Part shown: positions 11,058 through 23,080 of the stretch, piece by piece
How the letters are laid out: each line of letters begins with the position of its first letter
How positions within the stretch are numbered: position 1 is the first letter of the stretch
The notes under the pieces: generated by a model
The model's database searches: none
Told to the model about the DNA's origin: nothing
The model's input: only the letters and a program-made list of their open reading frames with translations
Position numbers and translations under genes: made by a program
Assembly (NCBI GenBank): GCA_039619475.1
Contig: CM077116.1
Span: 35,537,183 to 35,601,182, forward strand
Direction: 5' to 3'
Origin: Icerya purchasi
Taxonomy: Eukaryota > Arthropoda > Insecta > Hemiptera > Monophlebidae
DNA length: 64,000 nt

Positions 11058-11568
11058 AAATAAAATAGAGTATTTAACTGATATGTCAAATATTCGAACT
11101 TTTAGGCCAAAACCGCCGTATGAATTTTTTAAATTAACCGTTTAAGTTTTTTTTTTAGTAATTTTCTACCAGAAATATTAAAATCTTTACTTAACTACTG
11201 CAGTTTGCTGTTGTGGTAATAAATTAATTTTAATAAAACGCTCGAGACAAAGTGGTTGACAGATATGAGTGAAGATGTTCTCTTAAATGTGTAATTATGG
11301 GAGATCACCGTGTGAATATAACTCGGCCTCTTCAAAACGATGGCTGTGTGTGTTGTTCAGTTGAGCAAAACTTTTTGTTAGATTACGACGGACAGGTGAT
11401 AGAAAAATCGACAATCTTCAGCTAAACGTGAAACATGAAGACTATTTTCTGTTAGACGGTGATAAACATGTTTCCCAAAGAAGGAAAGAATCTTTACTTA
11501 ATACAATTCCAGATAAAACAAAAATTTTTTAATGAATTTCCAAGTACAGATTTAAACGGGCATTAATA

Positions 11569-11584
11569 CACGGGCGAAGCCGTG
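11569..11584 (+). other. Helitron 3' terminal hairpin
   Basis: Five-base stem CACGG/CCGTG around the loop GCGAAG, ending 8 bases before the terminal CTAG. This is the expected Helitron terminator layout. Confidence 0.75.
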
Positions 11585-11629
11585 GGGCACAGCTAGTATA
11601 TTTATATATATTTGTATATATTTATTATA

Positions 11630-11938
11630 CTAGAGTGTTACCAAGGGGCGGCAGGGGAGGGCAGCAGCTCCCTCTGGGGCGTCGAAACTTTTTAATCAAT
11701 TGGCCATGATGAGTATTCATAGGCGCGAAATTATGGACAATTTGGAAGACTTTTATAATAAACTAGTAGAACAATTTGCTAGAAACTCACAAAAACTATG
11801 TTTATGTTAAGATTTTATTTTTGTTTAATAAAATATTAAGCCTTTAAAAATTAAAAATTTTATTTTTCCTATAACTCATATAATCTTTCAATCATTTTAC
11901 CCCCCCCCCCCGGCTCATCAGTTGGCAACGGCCTTGTA
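11630..11938. mobile_element. Short hAT-like MITE, copy 1
   Basis: A segment of about 300 bp with a G-rich left end and a C-rich right end closing in GGCAACGGCCTTG. It matches 24556-24832 over most of its length, for example through ATGATGAGTATTCATAGGCG and TAAAATATTAAGCCTTTA. Shared ends and lack of coding capacity suggest a miniature inverted-repeat element. Its exact left boundary is unclear. Confidence 0.55.
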
Positions 11939-12439
11939 TAAATATTTTTATATATTTATATATATCTATATATATTTATATACATTTATATATATATATA
12001 TAAAAATTTATATAAATACTTAAACCGATATAGGCGTTTCACGTTAAACAATGCACAGCCGCACCTAAATTTTTCTTCGCAAAGAGCTCTCAAAGGACAT
12101 TCTCTATTTTGGTATTAAAATAAGCTGAATATTGAGACGGATTCGGCCGCCATGACGATATATGATCACGCCATCCGAGTTAGAAAATAATGATAATAAT
12201 CATGATAAATTCCAGATTACATTTTCTGACAATTTCCCAAGCAAATCATTTCAATTTCTCAGGCTTCCTCGGACAGAGTGCAAAAGTCGCATTCTCCAGC
12301 AAGGACGCTAAATCGATAGAATTTGACGGAGATTATTGGATTGCGAAAGGAAGCAGCGAACTGCAACATATGAACAGTGACTTTTTAAGTTCAAAGAAAA
12401 CGTATGAAATAGAAATTAGTCCACAATTCTGCCAAAAGT

Positions 12440-14434
12440 GATTTTTCACTTATAAACATAAACCTACTAATAAAACTCATGTCAAAAATTGATTATGCTA
12501 TTCAGAAACTAAAGGACGACTTTTCTGTTTTGTTTGTAAAATTATAGATTCAGATATTAATCAGTCAGCACGGTTTACGAAAGATAGGTTTGAACATTGG
12601 AAGAATGCAAACAATTTGTTGAAAAGGCACCAAGAAAGCACTCTGCATAGAGAAGCTAGAATTTCGCTGTTGTATCGCAAAAACAAGAATGCGTGTATTG
12701 ATTCTCAACTTGTGAGCCAAACTCAAACTGAACAAAATTATTGGCAGATGCTTTTAAAATGAATTATTACAGTAATAAAGTTTTTAGCAGAACGAGGTTT
12801 TGCGTTTCGGGGTAGTGATGAAATTATTGGTTCAACACATAATGGGAATTACTTAGGTTTATTAGATTTACTTTCCGAATTTGACGTTTTTGTGGCCCAA
12901 CATATTCAAACTTATGTCCATAAAGGAAAAGGACACACGTCATATTTATTTAAAACAACATGCGAGGAATTTATCAAATTAATTGCATCAAGCATGCTGG
13001 ATCAAATTATTTGCGAAATTAAAAGATCCACGTACTATTCAGTGGCATTAGATTCTACTCCAGATATATCGCATGTAAACCAACTAACTCTGATAGTGCG
13101 CTATGTTCTACCATCTAGGTCAGTTGAGAGATTTGTTAAGTTCTTAGACATGGTAAGTCATACTGCTGATCAACTTGCCCAAAGTTTACTAGATTTCTTA
13201 AGTAAGAATGGCATTGATATCAAAGATTGCCGTAGACAAAGCTATAATGCCAGCAACATGAGCGGAAAATACAGCGGCCTGCAAGCACGAATTAAAGGAA
13301 TAAATAAGTATACAGAATACATTTTCTGTCTTGCACATTCATTAAATTTAGTTGCTAAGTGTGCTGCAGACTATTGTAGAGAAGCATTATTTTTTTTCTT
13401 TTCGATTTTATTGAAAATCTTTATAATTTTTTTTCTGGGGTCTTCTTACAAAAGCCCTTACTTCAAAAATTCCGATTTTGAAAAGGTCATCAGATACTAG
13501 GTGGTCCGCCAGAGCTGATGCTACAAAGGCACTTTTATGTGGTTTTACCCTTATCAAGCAAGTGTTGAATGACATTTGCAATAATATAGATCAAAAGGCA
13601 AAGTGTCATAATCAAGCTTACGAACTAGTTTCAAAGATGAATAAGTTGGAAACGGGAATAATGGTAATCATGGTGAAGTGGTATCCTAGAACGCGCGCAA
13701 GCGACTAGTGCGTCGCTGCAATTGTCTAATATAGACCTTAATATAGGGTATGTCCTTTATGAATCATTATATAGATATGTCCAAACAATGCGATCCACAT
13801 TTTCAGATATTGAAGCAAAAGCCAAAGGTCTGATAAGCTGTCATGAATATCAGCAACAGACTGCAAGACGACGCCAGCGAAACAGAAAGTACGATCATTT
13901 TAGCAGTTCTAATATACTTGACGAATTTGTTGAAAATGAAACGCCTGGTAAACAGTTTTAAATTAAGGTGTTTGTTGTCATTATTGATAAAAAAACCATC
14001 TGCTTTAGATAAACGCATGAAAGCATACCAAAAACTTAGTAGTATTTTTGGAATATTTCGACAGCTAAAATCTATTACAGCAGAAGAGATTTAAAAAAAA
14101 AAACTCCAATTATGGTCAGTGCTTATGCAAATGAATGGAAGACAGTCTAGACGACGAATTAGTATAGTTTGCCAAACTACTGAAAACAGATGAGGCTAGT
14201 GCGATTGACAGTTCAAAAAACGAAGTTCAGCAAATTAAATATTATAAATTCCTAATGGAAAATTCATTAGAATCATGTTTGCCTAATTTAGAAATTGCTT
14301 TGCGCATTTATTTATTTCTCATGATGACTAATTGCAGTGGCCAACGTTCGTTTTCGACATTGAAGCGTATAAAAAATAAATTAAATGAGTTAAGAACGTC
14401 TGAATTATCTCTCTTCGATGAATATAGAATATGA
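12440..14434 (+). pseudogene. hAT transposase (ZMYM1-like), broken
   Basis: In plus-strand order: a zinc-finger-like region near 12500-12660 (GRLFCFVCK, later LKRHQESTLHREA); an internal stop near 12760; then an open stretch 12892-13500 with VALDSTPDISHVNQLTLIVRYV and IFCLAHSLNLVAKCAAD, typical of the DUF4371/ZMYM1-like catalytic core. A T-rich slip near 13390 shifts the frame to LKRSSDTRWSARADA. Further pieces follow to 13961. The C-terminal hAT dimerisation motif near 14330-14400 reads TNCSGQRSFSTLKRIKNKL. At least four frame breaks or stops are seen, so no active protein is made. Confidence 0.88.
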
Positions 14435-14813
14435 TTTGCTCAGAGAAATTTGATACGAATTATCTCTAAATTCGCGCACATTAAATCTAGAAAAGTTACT
14501 TTGTAAAAGTTTAAAAAACAATAAAAGTTCGTCGTTATTAATCGTCAGTTTTAAAATGTTAGTTTCTTATCGAAATTATTCTAAATTGTCAGGACAATCC
14601 CAACTTTGGCTTTTTATACTTGTCAAAGGCTAACAGGGTCTATTGTAATCTATTTTACTATTAAACACTAACATAATTTGTAACCTATAGGTGGCAAATA
14701 AACATATTTAGTATTGAATTATTGTTTTACCACTTTATACTTAAGAACTCAGTAGATCAAGGGCCCCTCGATCGAACTTCCTACGGACCCCGGTCTTGCT
14801 TAATCCGGAACTG

Positions 14814-14821
14814 GTTATTGT
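14814..14821. repeat. Right 8-bp target-site duplication of the hAT element
   Basis: GTTATTGT, identical to 10224-10231. Confidence 0.9.
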
Positions 14822-15063
14822 TATTTAAAAAATATCACATTTTTATGTAATGAAATATGTAACGAAAAATGTAACAAAAAAATGTATTAATTTTATGTAA
14901 TGAAAGTTAAATGTTAGGGTAGAATTTTTGTGGTTATGTTATTTTTTTTGTGTTGATGCCAGGAAGAATTATGTTTTCATAAAAAGTATAGAAGAGAAAG
15001 AGACAGAAATGAAAGCAAGAGGGGTCAAGGGGCACAGCTCCTTGCAAGGCTAAAATTACCGAG

Positions 15064-15095
<32 letters not shown>

Positions 15096-15945
15096 CAGAT
15101 CTCTAAATTTCTGTCAAATAAAAAGACAACAAAAATACAGTTTTATAAATAAATTAATTTTTTTTTTTTTTTTATAATCACTATAATTAAATTAATATAT
15201 GGAAATCATCCTAATATCAGAAGTGTATTCATCACATTACTTTTTTTGGTTTTAAACTAGTTTGAATGGCTGACCAAAAAAAGAACATTCTGGAAAACTT
15301 TTTTGAAACAGATATTTTTAATTTAATTAAATTGTTGTATTTCATTTGAAAACAGCTTATACATCATTATATGTAAAATATGATTAAAAATTATTTAAAA
15401 AATTAATTAATTTTTTCAATTACTGATTTCTTTAATAATCGTGTTTATTGAAGTTGGTTAATTAAAAATTAATTTAAATAAATAATCCAATGTAAAAAGT
15501 TGAATATACAAAATCTAATCATTTGTTAGTATATTTATAGTCCTACAAATATTTGTTAGAAAATGTGTTTTATGGATTCTGTGTCATTAAAAAACTAAAT
15601 ATTTCATAAAACTTCCAATTTCAATTGTTGGGGTATTTACCAGTACCTTTCAAATAAAAGAAGTGAATCATGACAAATAGTACTTCAATTACTTAATTGC
15701 AGTGGCTGTGGTAGTTTACATTTTTTTTCTTCTCCCTCTCGCTCTATTTACATATATATATATATATATATATACGCATATATTAATCAAATAGCCAGAA
15801 ATAATAAAAATTTTAAAAATTGAGATTACTATACATCACAGAAAGTTTGTTTCTTAGATAAATGTTTTTCTTTAAATTGTGATGGATTAGGGTAGGCTGA
15901 ATCATAAATTTACAGTTTTCGTCTTATCTCATTTGATCATACAGC
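14822..15945. other. AT-rich stretch with TA microsatellites, no gene seen
   Basis: Contains (TA)n at about 15066-15098 and 15752-15776 and a T run near 15158-15173. No coding signal recognised. Confidence 0.6.
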
Positions 15946-17010
15946 AAGAAATCATTTTTTTTTTTTTCCCGGGCATGTGATATATCGTTGGAAAGATTGC
16001 TATTTGTCGAGATCGAAACCGTATTTCATTTCCTTAACAAAACTTTCCAAGTTGTCGTAAAGTTCAAAAAAACGCGAAAAATGACGTGTCCCCCCCCCTA
16101 GCACCGCGAATATTATAGCTAAAAATTTCGAACACGGTTTAAAATATGCGACTCCACGTATATTTCTCTAGTTTTGAACATCGAAATTTCCAGCTTTAAA
16201 ATTAGACTCTCAGGCCGCCAAAAGCTTGAACTTTTCAAAAAAAATATTTTTTTTTCCGGGCTTGCGATATATCATTAGAAAGATCGCTATTTGTCGGGAA
16301 CGAACCCGTATTCCATTTTCTTAACAAAACTTTCAAAGCTGCTGAAAAGTTCAAAAAAGCGCGAGCCCTAATTTGTAGCCCCCTCTTTGCGACGTGAGTA
16401 TTATAGGTATACATTTGGAACAAGATGTAAAATATGCGAATCCACGTATACTTCTCTGGTTTGAAACATCCGGCTCTCCAGCTTTAGAATGAGACCCCCG
16501 AGGCGCCGAAAGCTCAAAATTTTGGAAAAAAATATTTTTTTTCCCGAGTATGTGATATATTGTTGGAAAGACCGCTATTTGTCCGGAACGAAACAGTATT
16601 TCATTTCCTTAACGAAACTTTCAAAGTTACCGTAAAGTTCAAAAAAGTGCAAAAAATGACGTGTCCCCCCGCTTAGCAATGTGAATATTAAAGCTGTAAA
16701 TTTTAAACGCGGTTTAAAATACGCGCATCCCCGTATATTTCTTTAGTTTGAAACATCCGGATTTCCAACTTAAAAACTCTACCTTCGGGGCACCGAAAGC
16801 TCGAAATTTTGGAAAAAATATTTTTTTTCCCGGGCATGTGATATATCGTTTGAAAGATTGCTATTTTTCGGGAACGAACCCGTATTTCGTTTTCTTAACC
16901 GAACTTTCAAATTTGCCGAAAAGTTCAAAAAGCGCAAGAACTAATATGTAGCCCCCTGTTTGCATCGCGAATATTATAGCTATAAATTTCGAATGGGGTT
17001 GAAAATATGC
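15946..17010 (+). repeat. Tandem array of a ~287-bp repeat, four units, alternating types
   Basis: The anchor GATATAT recurs at 15979, 16266, 16554 and 16840, spacings of 287, 288 and 286 bp. Each unit runs from a T-rich block through CCCGGGCATGTGATATAT, then GTTCAAAAAA, a C run, GAATATTATAGCTA and a C/T-rich close. Units 1 and 3 share ATGACGTGTCCCCCC after the GTTCAAAA block, while units 2 and 4 share TAATwTGTAGCCCCCT. The array is therefore A-B-A-B, with a dimer period of about 574 bp. Confidence 0.85.
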
Positions 17011-18068
17011 TCATTCTGACATGTTTGCGTAGTTTATTTAAAATTTTGTGTATATATCTAAATAAATTTGATTTAAAAATCATAATCTAATAAATAGTGA
17101 CAAACAAGGAAGGTGGTTTAAGTAATAGTATTCAAATATAACTATATAGAAGTTCGGAAAACAAACAAATACAATTACAAATTTTTAAATATTTATTGAT
17201 AATTAATCCTTCCAAAAATCTAGGACTGAATAGCGTTTATTTATTAGAATTTATTTTTTTTTGCAGTACAATATGATGACACTGCGTGATGTGTGAAAAA
17301 GAACTGGACTAAAAATATCTGTTTTGGAATTATTGTTGTTTTGAATTTAGTATTATGTAAATGAAAATTATGGTTATCTGTAACTTAACATACGGAATCC
17401 TCAGCGCATGAAACCTCATGCTTGACTGCACTGCATATTTTTTCCGACCCGGGCAACACTCGATCTGTCACTGTTATAGTATTATCAGATGACTGTAAAG
17501 AGCACTCTACGTGTAAGTGTTAACACTCAGTTTACATAATGATGTAGCGCAGCAAGAAATAGTGAAATGATGTGACCATGGGAGACGGTCGAGATGCTCG
17601 TTCTTTTCATCTTTTTCTCATTTAATTAAGAGCTGAAGCGTACATTATACATATAATTTTGCATAATTAATTAAATATTAACGGTTAATTGTTGAAGTTA
17701 CATTGATTATTGTATCCTACATTTCAGAATAGAAGAAAATTTTTTAACGCATAAAATAAATATAACTTAGCGATTAAATAACGGCCTAAATATAATTTAA
17801 TTCGTTCGATAAAAAAACATTTAATTTCAAAAGGGAGACACCTACTTTTCCATTACCTAATTTAGTTCGATTCGAAAAAACATACGTTACTTATAAAGAA
17901 TTTACATCGACTGGAAATTTAAAAAAAAAAAATAGAATTTTTCTTAAGCAAAACCTATAAAGAAAGTAGAGAAAACCATCATCCTAAAAAGATTAAGTGT
18001 AATCGTTATGAACTTCAAAAGCTGATAGATGTAACTTGTTTGCTAAAATTTTATTATACTGTTTCTTA
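17011..18068. other. AT-rich spacer, no gene seen
   Basis: A less AT-rich patch lies near 17395-17620, but nothing in it matches a family I know. Confidence 0.5.
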
Positions 18069-18122
18069 CTAAAATAGGAAAACTTCAAAATTAGACTCTT
18101 GGAACGCCAAAAGCTAGAAATT

Positions 18123-18634
18123 CTTCTTTAGCCATTATCAGTCCACTGCTGGACGAAGACCTCCCCTAATTCCTTCCAGCCGTCGCGATCCTTTGCCTCT
18201 TCCCGCCAGTTCGACCTAAATTTTCGTATTTCATCCATCCAGCGTCCCTTCGGTCGTCCCAAAGCTCGTTTCCCATCAGGTTTCCAGAATGTCAATAGAT
18301 TGATCCATCGGTGCTCAGCTCTGACCACATGACCGCACCATCTCCACTTATTGGCTTTAATGATACTTATTGCGTCATTTATTTTTGTGGTTTGTCGGAT
18401 ACGTTGTTTTGTCCATTTGTCTTTCAGGGTAATACCTAACATAGACCGTTCCATTCTGCGTTGATTTGTACTTATCTTTTGTTGTAGTTTTTTCGTTAAT
18501 ACCCATGTTTCGCTGGCATATGTTAGAACTGGCAGAACGCATTGGTCAAAAACTCTTTTTTTCAGATTTAAGGGTGTATTAGTATCTTTAAGTATATTTC
18601 GTAGCTTCGAGAATGCCATCCAATCCTACACATG
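18123..18634 (-). mobile_element. RTE-clade LINE, 5'-truncated, with 13-bp target duplication
   Basis: Minus-strand insertion flanked by AAAGCTAGAAATT on both sides (18110-18122 and 18635-18647). It carries only the 3' end of an RTE ORF (18619-18128, 163 codons, unbroken). The stop is only 5 bases from the target duplication, so the 3' UTR is almost absent, as in RTE elements. Read on its own strand it starts abruptly inside the RT C-terminal region, a typical 5' truncation. Confidence 0.88.
18128..18619 (-). pseudogene. C-terminal part of an RTE reverse transcriptase polyprotein
   Basis: An open frame of 163 codons without breaks. It contains VLPVLTYASETWVLTKK, RMERSMLGITLKDKW, KWRWCGHVVRAEHRW, then GRPKGRWMDEI and a closing GEVFVQQWTDNG. 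These are the usual conserved blocks after the RT palm in RTE elements of insects. The polymerase core and endonuclease are missing, so the fragment cannot move itself. Lack of decay suggests a fairly young insertion. Confidence 0.9.
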
Positions 18635-18750
18635 AAAGCTAGAAATTAGTGAAAAAAAATATTTTTTTTTTCCAAAGCATACGATATATCGTTGGAAAGA
18701 TCGCTATTTTTCCCTTAATGAAACTTTCAAAGTTGGCGAGTGTACAATTA

Positions 18751-19900
18751 ATATGTTACAAGAAATTTGAAAATTAATGTTTATGCTATGTACTTCGTAA
18801 GATGACCAACGAGGCTAGATTTTTCTCAGCCTCTGTAGTTATGGGGTTATGGAAAAAAACTATAGCCATATAAAAGGTAAACAAAAAACAAATTATATTA
18901 GATTTTTATTATATTCTTCAAAACAAATGAAGAAATTTTATTGTTCGAATAATATATTTTAACTTTACAGTATGAACTTATGAAATTCTGTAAGTGCAAA
19001 CTTGATAAACATAACAGTCTTAGATTAACAGCTGTAGAACGATAAATTTATAATTTATTATTATTGTTATTAGATATATTAAATTTATTGTATCTGATTG
19101 TTCTCTGTGGTTTTAGCTAAATTATTTTGATTGTAAAATTTAAAAAAAACACTTTTTTTCTTCTCCAGCCAAAAGGAAATTACCTGGAACTATAAATAAT
19201 AATAATAAAGAAAAGAAAAAGAAGTAGATTTCGAAGTAGCTAAGAATTTTTAAATTTATTTAAAAAAAAATCTGGTTTAGACTATAAACGTAAAAAGCGA
19301 GGGAAATTGAGAAATCTAAAGTTATAGGGCTTAAGAAGATTGAACTGGAAGAACTAAGAATAGAGAAGCGAATATTCAATGAAGGGGAAGAAATAATCAA
19401 AAAGAATACGATTAGCACAGTAAACACAACCGTGGTCTGCAAGATTTAGTTAACATTAAGGTGAAAATGGAAAAAAAGAAGATAGAAGCCATCTATGAAT
19501 GAGATTGGAAGTAATTATAGAGAAAATAATGCAACGATTGAGCCGAAGGAAAAAAAAAAAGTCTGAGTTGAAAAACATACTTGAAGTCTTTAATCTGCAA
19601 CTATATATAACACAATTTACTGTCGATCATTTGTATATAGATGAAAAAAAATAATCTAATGCAGAACCCCACTGGAAAATAGAGGATTTTTCAAAAAAAG
19701 AAAAAAACAGGAAAAAAAAATCGATTTTTAAAATTTTTTTCAATTAAAGTTAAGTATAATATATCCATATAAAATAAATATATTACTTACTTTGTGTCTG
19801 AATAGTTATCACAAGCACTTACTCATATTTGTAACACAAGAGTGTTATATGAAATTCAAAATAAGGAAATGAGCAAAGATGATTATTGGAAAAGAATCTA
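18751..19900. other. AT-rich, purine-biased stretch, no gene seen
   Basis: Long A-rich tracts; nothing recognisable. Confidence 0.5.
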
Positions 19901-19904
19901 CTAA

Positions 19905-20513
19905 TCATTATCGTTGAGACCAGATCGGACAGTAACGTTCCTGTGGAGTTCTGCCCACGCTGGTATTCGAGACAACGAACAAGCAGACACATCTGCAAAG
20001 GAGGCCGCTGTGATTCTACCATTACCGAACGTTCCTGTGCCAGCAATTGATCTCAAGATTCATATAAAATGTGGTCTAGTAAACATCACAAACGAATAAG
20101 CTTCGATCGATCAAATCTTCAGTATCACCGTGGAATATCTCACTTCCAAATTGAAGGAATGATGTAGTCATCACTGGGCTCCGATTCGGTCACACACGGC
20201 TCACCCACGGACTTTTACTAAATGGAACTGAAGCTCCTCAATGTGTCATGTGTGGTGTCATCCTCACCATTCACCATATAGCCACCGAATACCTTGCATA
20301 CTCCTGGGAAAAGAAATCTCTCAACCTGCTTTCTTCTCTTCCCTTCATCCTTAAAGACAACTCTTCTTCACTCTCCAATTTAATTATTTTCCTTTATAAG
20401 TCTTATAAGTCTGGCCTCCACTCACTGATCTAAACTTCCTTTTCCCCCCGTGCCTCTAGCCATAGTTGTTGCACATGGCACGTAAATCTAATTTAATAAT
20501 AATAATAATAATT
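19905..20513 (+). mobile_element. I-like LINE 3' end (RNase H plus terminal domain), degenerate
   Basis: On the plus strand 19914-20010 reads TVTFLWSSAHAGIRDNEQAD, the end of an RNase H domain (usually W.PSH.GI.GNE.AD). About 150 bp on, a second conserved block LRFGHTRLTHGLLLNGTEAP then CVMCG is the LINE 3' terminal domain with a Cys pair. The piece ends in (TAA)n at about 20491-20513, a tail typical of I elements. It is 5'-truncated and frame-broken. Confidence 0.8.
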
Positions 20514-21270
20514 AATGGAAAAGAATCTAATCAATCATTGATACTTCCAAATACTTCTTTAATTTGTTTAAAATAAATTCAATAATTTTATAAGAAATTT
20601 AAAACCTAAAAATTTTTGTTCAACGTAAGTAAACAACTTTTTCCCAGTATTTAAAAGTCATAATTATTAGTACGTTTCGTTTATTTTTAAAATATGTTAA
20701 ATTATATTAAGTATTATTATAAAATCTTCCAACTTCTGTAGGATATCCCGCTGCCATGCATTAAAAATATTTAAAAATTTCATTTGCACTCGTTTAATGA
20801 CCATAGTTGACGAGCCCAAAAAAAACTGATGCTGGAGTATCGGCGTATGAAAGAGTACTTAAAAAAAGAAGTATAACGATAGAAGGATGATTTTTTTTGC
20901 GGTGCGCATTTCAAGTGTTAAAAATAACCATTACTTACAATTACATAATACGAATACTAAATTGGAAGCAAAAATTTCCAATTTTAAAGTTGTAACGTCA
21001 TGCAATTTTTAGGAGTGGTTCAAAACTTGTCATTATCGCTCTTTTCTGAAATTATTTAATGTTTAAAAAAATTCTTCTGATTTATTACTATATGTACGGA
21101 ACTTCGGATCGTTATCTTTCTAAAAAAAATTTCCGCGATTATGCCTATCAATATTTTATTTTATTCTTTAGTTTCTAGGCCACCGTCTTATTTTATTTTT
21201 AGCTTCTATTAAAATAAAGAGAAAAAAAAATTATTAATTACAAAACGTCAACAATAATGAATTTGTGAAA
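20514..21270. other. AT-rich spacer, no gene seen
   Basis: No coding or repeat structure recognised. Confidence 0.5.
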
Positions 21271-21599
21271 AAAAAACAAGGTTAGCTTATTTGCAGAAGA
21301 TGTAACGGGCTCGGCACTCATTTCACCTATGTCTGATCCATCTATTACATCTTCTTTGAAATTGTAGACGGTTCTGGTAAAGAAACAAGGATAAGAAAAT
21401 ATAAGTGGAAAAAGGAATGAAAAACATCAAGGCAATTTACAAAGAATAAATAGTCAAAACGTTCTGAAACTTTATGCTGTTTTAAGTTGGCATTAGTTTT
21501 TCTATAATGTACTTTTGAGAATATAATTTTTCAATAAAAATTTTGTACTACTCACTTTCACAAAACGTTAAATTCCCTTTCTAAAATTGAAAGCAATAT

Positions 21600-23080
21600 T
21601 ATAAGTTCTCATACGCTCCAAAGGAGAAATAAAAAGGTAAATTGATTATTGGCTATGATCTAGTGTAATAAGAGACGAATTAAGAGCTTCGCTGCCAGTC
21701 ACAATATCAGAGGAAGAAGAAACTAAGTGTCGTCAACAAAAAAACGAAAAAAAAGGAATTCAGAAAAAGAGAAACAACACTAATTGCGTAGATAAGAATT
21801 AAAGAATGAACTTTGAGAAGATTTTGAAAACTCCTTATTGTAGCGCAGAGAAATAGAGAAAAGAGATGGATAAAACGATTCACCATGAGATTAATAATGA
21901 GGTAAAAAAATTAACTGAAATGTTAATTGCTATTTTTTTCTTTTCAAGTTGGCAGATGAACATTAATCGAGAGTAGAAGAGACATCAATAGAGGAAGCTA
22001 CGGTGTAAGCACTTGAATAAAGCATTTATACACATTGAAAACAAAAAGACTAATACAATCAGAAGGGCCGATACCAGGTCATAAACCAAACGTATTACTA
22101 GGAAAAACAATGTTATGTGCTTCAGACAAAATAAAGTGCCTGTTCAGCATATCTTCAAGTTGTTTAAGATTTTTTTTTTTAAAGAATAGGAATGGTGCTA
22201 AAAGAGCCGCAGCAGAGAAAAGTTATTTCGTTGTAAAAGACGGCATTAAAACATTTTAGGATACTAACGAATTGTCTAGACAGTTTTTTGAGGACAAGAT
22301 AAAGTATACCGCCAAAACCTGTAATAGGATTGAATAATTTTGAAAAACAGGTTATAATTCATTTACGTTGAAGGCGGAAGTTAGGAAGTGAGGAGAGGTA
22401 TTTTGTAGAAAAAAAGTAGAATACAATTTAACAGAGCTAGAAATAAAACCAGGAGGAATAAAATTATTAGAATTAATAAAGGGCGATAGGCTTTCAATAG
22501 GAATGTTGAAATTAGAAGGACGTTGAGAATGGGAATTTTGAAAGCTCTAACCATTTTCGGAGGGAGAAAAGTAAAAATTCTTTTAAGAGAATTTCTTTGG
22601 GTCTTTACGTATATATATCCGAGCTTTTTGCGATAGCCTGTTTATGAGTAAGAAAATTTTCGCTAGTAGGATTTGAACAAAAAGTTCTAAAAGTAGCTCG
22701 ACTTGGTTAAATATAACATTGCACTTCTCGTTCTACCGAAGAGAAGGTGTACGACAGCGATTGAAAAATGAATGGAAACGGAACGGGTAGGAGGAAAGGG
22801 ATAGACGTGACCGATTGTAGAAACGAACTATAAACATGTATGGAATCGAAACTAGGTTACGGAACAGTCAAATTTTTTTGGGTATGTTTCATAGAATAGA
22901 ATGAAGAGACGGAATTAAGTAGAAGAAAGATCCAGATAGGTTATTAGAAATAGGAACATGATCGCTATTGTAGGAAAGGGTTCTGCAGTTATAGCTAAAA
23001 CCAATAGTAGGAGAAGGAAAAGTCCAAATCGAGGTAAATAGAAGTAGATGAACTTCCAAATTAAGTAGGAGAGAAGTCAT
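21600..23080 (-). mobile_element. Highly degenerate LINE (endonuclease and RT traces)
   Basis: The minus strand shows LINE landmarks in the right order. At 23080-22889 an endonuclease C-terminal trace ends in NSDHVPISNN (SDH motif). At about 22115-22030 an RT trace reads PSNTFGL, stop, PGIGPSDCISLFVFNVYKCF, matching the FGFR.G.GT.D.i.LfV..iY block. Near 21730 there is FVDDT, which may be the YADD site. Everything is broken by stops and purine-rich slippage. Limits are approximate. Confidence 0.55.

Larger units (their letters stand above)
10477..11596 (+). mobile_element. Helitron (non-autonomous) inserted in the hAT element
   Basis: The 5' end reads TC followed by TATATATATATAAAAA and CCCGTG. 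The 3' end has a short hairpin (CACGG, loop GCGAAG, CCGTG at 11569-11584), then 8 bases and CTAG at 11593-11596. The base before is A and the base after is T, as expected for insertion between A and T with no target duplication. No Rep/helicase coding sequence is visible. A broken OTU-like reading frame lies at 10818-11057. The 5' end could instead be at 10471. Confidence 0.8.
10232..14813 (+). mobile_element. hAT DNA transposon (ZMYM1-like transposase), complete ends, inactive
   Basis: The ends are inverted repeats: CAGTGCCGGATTAA at 10232 and, reversed, CAGTTCCGGATTAA ending at 14813 (13 of 14 matching). Both flanks carry GTTATTGT (10224-10231 and 14814-14821), an exact 8-bp target duplication as made by hAT transposases. 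The inside holds a broken plus-strand transposase (12440-14434) whose zinc-finger, catalytic and dimerisation regions resemble zinc finger MYM-type protein 1-like proteins. Two later insertions lie between the 5' end and the transposase: a Helitron (10477-11596) and a short MITE (about 11630-11938). Exact flanks with a decayed gene suggest moderate age. Confidence 0.9.
18069..18750 (+). repeat. Fifth, outlying partial unit of the 287-bp repeat, split by an RTE insertion
   Basis: The left piece (about 18080-18122) matches the end of a unit (AAAATTAGACTCTTGGAACG, then CCAAAAGC). The right piece (18635-18745) continues with the T-rich block, GATATATCGTTGGAAAGATC and AAACTTTCAAAGTTGGCGAG. The 13-mer AAAGCTAGAAATT occurs at 18110-18122 and again at 18635-18647, so the two pieces were one sequence before insertion. 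Confidence 0.8.

Noticed and set aside
13803..14018. Minus-strand open frame within the hAT element
   Set aside because: Antisense shadow of the broken transposase.
15946..17010. CRISPR-like regularly spaced repeats
   Set aside because: Spacing is 287 bp with full-length similarity between units; this is a eukaryotic tandem repeat with no short repeat/unique spacer layout.
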